From Candidatus Altarchaeota archaeon (GTDB lineage Archaea; Altiarchaeota; Altiarchaeia; JAFGQM01), in the NCBI GenBank assembly GCA_016935655.1, contig JAFGQM010000008.1, positions 1 through 10,409 of the forward strand: a DNA stretch of 10,409 nt, written 5' to 3'. Under the pieces are notes generated by a model. That model saw only the letters and a list, made by a program, of their open reading frames with translations, made no database searches and was not told the origin of the DNA. This document shows, in pieces, positions 7,361-10,409 of the stretch; the first letter of the stretch is position 1; every line of letters begins with the position of its first letter. The position numbers and the translations under genes were made by a program.

Positions 7361-9163
7361 TCAGCCCCTCCATACGTAAAGCTCCATCTCGCCCCTGTTG
7401 CCCCCGGACACCATGAAATATGATTTTGAAATGCCGACCCTGCCAACAGGCTCCAGGTCAGTGTTCACCTCGATGCTGCTGCCGCAGCAGTCCTCGGCCC
7501 TGAACTTGTACTTGTACCCCTGCCCCCCCAGCAGATCATCAAGCCTTTCCTCCACGGCCTGCCTTGCAAGCTCCCTAAGATCAGACCGGGAGGCGAGTGC
7601 AAAACCCAGCAACACAGAGTTCGTCGCATCCTCGTCGTCTCCCTCAGTCCCGTTGTATATAGTGTAGTTGGATTCCGACGTCTCCCGTATGTGCAGGACG
7701 TCAAACCCGTATTCTGAAGACGGCCAGGTGAGGTTCTCATAAGTGAAGACAAGACTTGCCACCATGGGCCGCACCAAGGTTATCGTCTCACGCCTGGACC
7801 GTTTTATTATGAAACCGTCGTCTGATGCCTCAGTCCCAGAACTGTTTCTCACAGCCACAGGTTTCTCAAGGACGGAGCCGTTGATGAATGTGCCGTTGTA
7901 TCTCCGGGAGTGGGAGGAGCCGGAGTAAGCTGGTGTGGATAGTATATACTCCATGTCCTCAAAGTAGTTGGTCTTGTGTTTTTCGCCTGGTATGCCATCC
8001 CCATAGACCTTGAGCCTCACAGCCAGTTCGCGCGCACCGGTAAGGTAGGACTCCCCGCCGAAGTAGAGCTCATGGTATGGCCCTACGACACTGTTGGGGC
8101 CAAAGGAAGAGACGCCAGAAACAGGCAGGACCATCACAGTCTCGTTCCTTGACATGACCCCGTTGAAGCTCATGTTCCTCTTGGAGATGCCTAGGCCGGG
8201 TATTTTGAAACCAATGTCCTTGTCCCTGAGGGCCAGAAGGCCCGCTGCAGCCACCAGGGCCCTCGGGTTATCGGTGCTGGCTAGATCCCCCTTTACCAGA
8301 AGCGCGTTCCGTATCACGTCCCCTATCGTCAGGCTCTCAAGATTCGCCCTGGCCGGCCAGAGGTCCAAGAGCGAGGCCCGCATGTCCAGCCCTACCTCGA
8401 AATAGTTCAAGTGGGTATTGGTCAGCTCCCTTGCGCGCGCAAGCTCGCATGCCAGGCTGTGCAAAACCCCTTTAAGGGCATCATCTGCGCTTTTCCTTGA
8501 ATCCCCCAGCTCCCTGAGGTTTTCTTTGATTGCGGACTCGACGTCATTGACCAGGGAGGATGCAGAGGCCAGAGCCCCAGAAAGATCATCCAGGAAGCCG
8601 AAGTCGAAACCGCCGTTGCAATCAAGACCGGTGTCAAAGCTCCCTAGGAGCTTCCCGAGCTCTGAGACGAGGTCGCATACGGCGTCCTTCCCGGAATCCA
8701 CCTGGTTTAAGGAATCCCTGACTTCTGAAAGGATGTCTTTGGAGGCACCTAGGTAATCCCTTAAATCATCCATGCGCGCATCCACGTAGACAAAGAGCGC
8801 TTCATAAGAGTCGGGCGGGGTAGGCTCGTCTTCCATCCCCCCGAGGACTTCTATACAGATATCTAGGTAGGCCCGTATATGCCTTAGATCTCTCGAGACG
8901 GGATTATTTGAAATAACCATGGAGTGGGGTTGGATGGAATACACCTCCAGACCTCCCGCGCTTCCCTGGACAAGTGCTTCAAGGGTCCTTATCGCGCGCT
9001 CATTGATGTCCTCGTTCTCCTGCACAAAGGAAAGGTCTGCGCTGCTTTTCACGCTCTCTATGTAGATGTAGGTGGTTGCCAAAATCAGTATGCCCACGAA
9101 TATTGCCGTGTCCACCATGCTGGCCTGCCCCCTAGACCCAGGAGATGTGTATCTTGGCGCCAT
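7361..9163 (-). CDS. Expanded pilin-like protein, 600 aa, class III type leader
   Basis: The N-terminus has SRG then QASMVDTAIFVGILI, matching an archaeal class III prepilin signal with cleavage after Gly12 and one helix (about 18-36). Cleavage would leave Gln at position 1. Residues about 95-260 are helical and rich in Leu, Asp and Ser, probably a coiled-coil stalk. Residues about 300-510 are beta-rich and carry most of eight N-glycosylation sequons. The C-terminal 90 residues read like an ordinary minor pilin ending: helix VEERLDDLL, YKYKFRAEDCC, then GEMELYVWRG. Inference: a normal pilin core with two large insertions, serving as a minor or adhesive subunit. I kept the ATG at 9163, which overlaps the upstream gene by 32 bases, because only it preserves the cleavage motif. 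The ATG at 9118 follows GGGGG but would delete the leader. Confidence 0.8.
   Translation of the reverse strand: MAPRYTSPGSRGQASMVDTAIFVGILILATTYIYIESVKSSADLSFVQENEDINERAIRTLEALVQGSAGGLEVYSIQPHSMVISNNPVSRDLRHIRAYLDICIEVLGGMEDEPTPPDSYEALFVYVDARMDDLRDYLGASKDILSEVRDSLNQVDSGKDAVCDLVSELGKLLGSFDTGLDCNGGFDFGFLDDLSGALASASSLVNDVESAIKENLRELGDSRKSADDALKGVLHSLACELARARELTNTHLNYFEVGLDMRASLLDLWPARANLESLTIGDVIRNALLVKGDLASTDNPRALVAAAGLLALRDKDIGFKIPGLGISKRNMSFNGVMSRNETVMVLPVSGVSSFGPNSVVGPYHELYFGGESYLTGARELAVRLKVYGDGIPGEKHKTNYFEDMEYILSTPAYSGSSHSRRYNGTFINGSVLEKPVAVRNSSGTEASDDGFIIKRSRRETITLVRPMVASLVFTYENLTWPSSEYGFDVLHIRETSESNYTIYNGTEGDDEDATNSVLLGFALASRSDLRELARQAVEERLDDLLGGQGYKYKFRAEDCCGSSIEVNTDLEPVGRVGISKSYFMVSGGNRGEMELYVWRG
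7365..7371 (-). promoter_or_regulatory. Strong Shine-Dalgarno site for the 148-aa pilin-like gene
   Basis: On the minus strand the sequence GGAGGGG ends 5 bases before the ATG at 7359. It supports that start over the longer open frame reaching 7446. Most other genes in the operon lack such a site and seem to depend on overlapping stops and starts. Confidence 0.75.
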
Positions 9164-9584
9164 ATTTGGTCATATTTATCTCATGCCTGCCCGGTGGGAG
9201 GATATGGGTCGGCTCCGATTTTATGTCCATGCCTTTCACAACCATCTGGTCCCCCATCCTGCTGTAACCCGGCTGGAGGGTCCCGTTCACGAACTCCGCA
9301 TCCTCAAGCGCGGCTATATTTCCATCCAACAAGACCGCATAGCCCTCCGATACGGAGACCTCAAACCTGTCAAAGGAGCCGTCGTAGGCCAGGCTCAAAA
9401 GCCTCGCCCTCTTGTAGATCTCCATGGCTGCTTCTGCAGTGAGCTGATGCTGGTTGCCATGGATGAAATTGCCCATCACCTGCACGCCCGTGGCCACAAC
9501 GATGAACACCACCGCCAAGGCAGCCAGTATCATGAAGGGACTATCCTCTACACCGAATCCGCGTCTATTTCCCAAGAGCCCCAT
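9132..9584 (-). CDS. Pilin-like protein, 150 aa
   Basis: MGLLGNRRG then FGVEDSPFMI gives a basic type IV prepilin leader, cut after Gly9, with acidic residues at positions 4-5 of the mature chain. One helix follows (about 17-38), then a short amphipathic helix (EAAMEIYKRARLLSLA) and a beta-rich domain ending YGAKIHISWV. This is the standard outline of an archaeal pilin with a modest head domain. NRRGF is shared exactly with the 821-aa protein of the same operon. Two glycosylation sequons (NGT, NMT) lie in the head, and there are no cysteines. The ATG at 9584 overlaps the end of the previous gene by 20 bases, with only a weak ribosome site. The frame stays open to 9686, but that would place 34 residues before the leader and run through the neighbouring gene, so the shorter start is preferred. 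Confidence 0.8.
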   Translation of the reverse strand: MGLLGNRRGFGVEDSPFMILAALAVVFIVVATGVQVMGNFIHGNQHQLTAEAAMEIYKRARLLSLAYDGSFDRFEVSVSEGYAVLLDGNIAALEDAEFVNGTLQPGYSRMGDQMVVKGMDIKSEPTHILPPGRHEINMTKYGAKIHISWV

Positions 9585-9780
9585 ATTCCAAGATTTGGTA
9601 TGAGGCGTTCTGCGTTTCGTTAAGGAGGTCTTTACCGATAGTGAGAGTGGTCTCCTTTGCATCCATCCCGGAAAGGAAGAACCCAATGAGTATGGAAAAG
9701 ACAGAAACGGCTATGATGACTGCGCAGGCGAGCTTCAAAGCCTCTCCGGATATCCCTGAAGTATCGCCAATTATATCCAT
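9565..9780 (-). CDS. Small pilin-like protein 4 of 4, 71 aa
   Basis: This is the most divergent of four tandem paralogs. The leader MDIIGDTSG precedes ISGEALKLACAVIIA, so the shared K-L-A lies 7-9 residues after the presumed cleavage glycine, as in the other three. The hydrophobic stretch covers about residues 16-38, and a polar, helix-prone tail of about 30 residues follows with two glycosylation sequons (NET, NAS). Unlike its paralogs it lacks the FL-acidic leader, and the helix has a cysteine (Cys19). The ATG directly follows the previous stop (TAG then ATG, no gap), and no Shine-Dalgarno site is seen, which suggests translational coupling. It is probably a filament subunit exported as a single-helix membrane precursor and assembled after leader removal; this is inferred from the peptidase in the same operon. 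Confidence 0.75.
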   Translation of the reverse strand: MDIIGDTSGISGEALKLACAVIIAVSVFSILIGFFLSGMDAKETTLTIGKDLLNETQNASYQILEYGALGK

Positions 9781-9987
9781 CTAGAAGTCAGAGGTCATGT
9801 TCCTGATCCTCTCGGAGAAGTTCACCAGCGCATCGCCAACATTGTCCACAGACTGTTGCCCAGATTCCCTGACCCCAGAAAGGAGAGAGGCAAGGATCGC
9901 CAGTATCGCCGAGACGACTATTATGGCGAGGGCCAGTTTGAACACTTCGGAAGTAATCCCCTCCTCGTCCGCCAGAAAGCCCCTCAT
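9781..9987 (-). CDS. Small pilin-like protein 3 of 4, 68 aa
   Basis: MRGFLADEEG then ITSEVFKLALAIIVV gives an acidic leader, presumed cleavage after Gly10, a glutamate at mature position 4, and the shared FKLALA block. The hydrophobic helix runs to about residue 37 and is followed by a polar tail (ESGQQSVDNVGDALVNF) with two sequons, NFS and NMT, near the C-terminus. Its N-terminal ten residues line up position for position with those of paralog 2 if that gene starts at GTG. It starts at the ATG of an ATGA overlap with the upstream stop; no strong ribosome site precedes it. With so little beyond the helix, it resembles a thin-filament major subunit of the Flp or Epd kind rather than a pilin with a globular head; this comparison is by layout only. 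Confidence 0.8.
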   Translation of the reverse strand: MRGFLADEEGITSEVFKLALAIIVVSAILAILASLLSGVRESGQQSVDNVGDALVNFSERIRNMTSDF

Positions 9988-10187
9988 TTTTGTATAAGCT
10001 CAGTGCTCTTGTCCACGGCAATCCTGCGCGCATCCTCCAGGTTCTCCGAGACTGTCGTTGCATCGGCCTGCATGCTGCCAAGTAGTGTAACCAAGAGGGA
10101 CAGCACCGCGGCAGAGACCATAACGGCAAGGGCCAGCTTGAAGCCCATGCTGTACACGCCGCGATCGTCCTCAAGGAACCGTCTCAC
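9984..10187 (-). CDS. Small pilin-like protein 2 of 4, 67 aa, GTG start
   Basis: The chain reads (V)RRFLEDDRG then VYSMGFKLALAVMV, with presumed cleavage after Gly10 and a helix to about residue 38, then a polar tail ending in TELIQK. The GTG at 10187 is chosen for three reasons: it forms a GTGA overlap with the upstream stop, it is preceded by GAGGG at a spacing of 6 bases, and it aligns the leader with MRGFLADEEG of the next paralog. The ATG at 10193 would lie directly against GAGGG, and the one at 10214 adds 9 unrelated residues. The DDRG leader resembles the acidic leaders of many euryarchaeal pilins. Unlike the others it has no glycosylation sequon, and methionine replaces the glutamate found at mature position 4 in paralogs 3 and 4. 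Confidence 0.8.
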   Translation of the reverse strand: MRRFLEDDRGVYSMGFKLALAVMVSAAVLSLLVTLLGSMQADATTVSENLEDARRIAVDKSTELIQK

Positions 10188-10405
10188 TTGCATCCCTCGC
10201 CGGTCAGCAGGCATCTGGTCGACTGATTGGTCGTGTTGCCCGCCACAACAGTCTGCTCCTTTATCTCACCCGCACCGCTCCACGCGCCGCCCATCACAAA
10301 GGCGACCACAGCCAGCACTGCCGCGATTATTATAACCACCAGCGCCAGCTTGAAGACGGACTCGCTCTGCCCGCCCTCGTCCAGCAAGAAGTCATTTATT
10401 TTCAT
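10184..10405 (-). CDS. Small pilin-like protein 1 of 4, 73 aa, with C-terminal cysteine pair
   Basis: MKINDFLLDEGG precedes QSESVFKLALVVIII, so the acidic FL leader and the FKLAL block match the other paralogs. Cleavage after Gly12 would leave Gln at position 1, as in class III archaeal prepilins. The helix extends to about residue 39. The tail holds two sequons (NTT, NQS) and ends in CLLTGEGC plus Lys, a C-x6-C pair that could close a disulfide loop; none of the other three has it. This is the first pilin gene in the window. Only four bases precede its ATG, so the promoter and any earlier operon genes are out of view; TAA at 10409-10407 may be an upstream stop. It could be the major subunit, or a variant with a stabilised tip. 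Confidence 0.8.
   Translation of the reverse strand: MKINDFLLDEGGQSESVFKLALVVIIIAAVLAVVAFVMGGAWSGAGEIKEQTVVAGNTTNQSTRCLLTGEGCK
10194..10198 (-). promoter_or_regulatory. Shine-Dalgarno site that decides the GTG start of small pilin 2
   Basis: The minus strand reads GAGGG, then six bases, then GTG at 10187. The spacing is normal for that GTG and impossible for the ATG at 10193, which begins right after the motif. Confidence 0.65.
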
Positions 10406-10409
10406 TTTA

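Noticed and set aside
8924..9623. Long plus-strand open frames opposite the pilin-like genes (8924-9442, 9072-9623).
   Set aside because: Their translations lack any pilin or known domain features, while the minus-strand frames match leaders, helices and coupled starts.
3356..10405. Archaellum (archaeal flagellum) operon.
   Set aside because: No archaellin-like sequence of typical length and no FlaF/FlaG/FlaH/FlaI/FlaJ-type protein is seen. The tiny single-helix subunits and very large minor proteins fit a pilus better.

Overview
The window looks archaeal. The partial gene at the left edge ends like a mevalonate kinase of the archaeal isoprenoid pathway. The one intergenic promoter region holds TATA-like elements with almost no 5' leader. 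Most of the rest encodes archaeal type IV pilin-like precursors and an A24 prepilin peptidase. Leaders such as MNKKAQ and RGQAS are common in DPANN-type and other uncultivated archaea, so I lean towards an uncultivated archaeon of that kind; the lineage is not settled by the sequence. I see no rRNA, tRNA, CRISPR array, insertion sequence or integrase.

Layout. 1-375 (+): 3' end of a probable mevalonate kinase. 352-1257 (-): an unrecognised membrane protein with a soluble beta-rich C-terminal domain, overlapping the kinase gene tail to tail by 24 bases. 1258-1378: a short AT-rich divergent promoter region. 1379-3349 (+): a DUF2207-type membrane protein with a glycine tail. 3356-10405 (-): ten tightly packed genes read right to left, forming one apparent operon whose promoter lies beyond the right edge.

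The operon, in order of transcription, is: four small paralogous pilin-like proteins of 67-73 aa (10405 down to 9565); a 150-aa pilin-like protein (9584-9132); a 600-aa expanded pilin-like protein with a class III type leader (9163-7361); two pilin-like proteins of 148 and 154 aa (7359-6913 and 6916-6452); an 821-aa cysteine-rich protein with a pilin-like N-terminus (6455-3990); and an A24 prepilin peptidase (4009-3356). Neighbouring genes overlap by 4, 20 or 32 bases or are separated by 0-1 base, which suggests translational coupling.

Working model (inference): the peptidase trims the short leaders, the four small paralogs are candidates for the filament body, and the larger proteins act as minor, tip or adhesive subunits. 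The assembly ATPase and membrane platform protein are not in the window and, if linked, should lie beyond the right edge. The most unusual item is the 821-aa protein, with 22 cysteines, a twin CX3C helical-hairpin signature and a CxCxC motif behind a pilin-like N-terminus.
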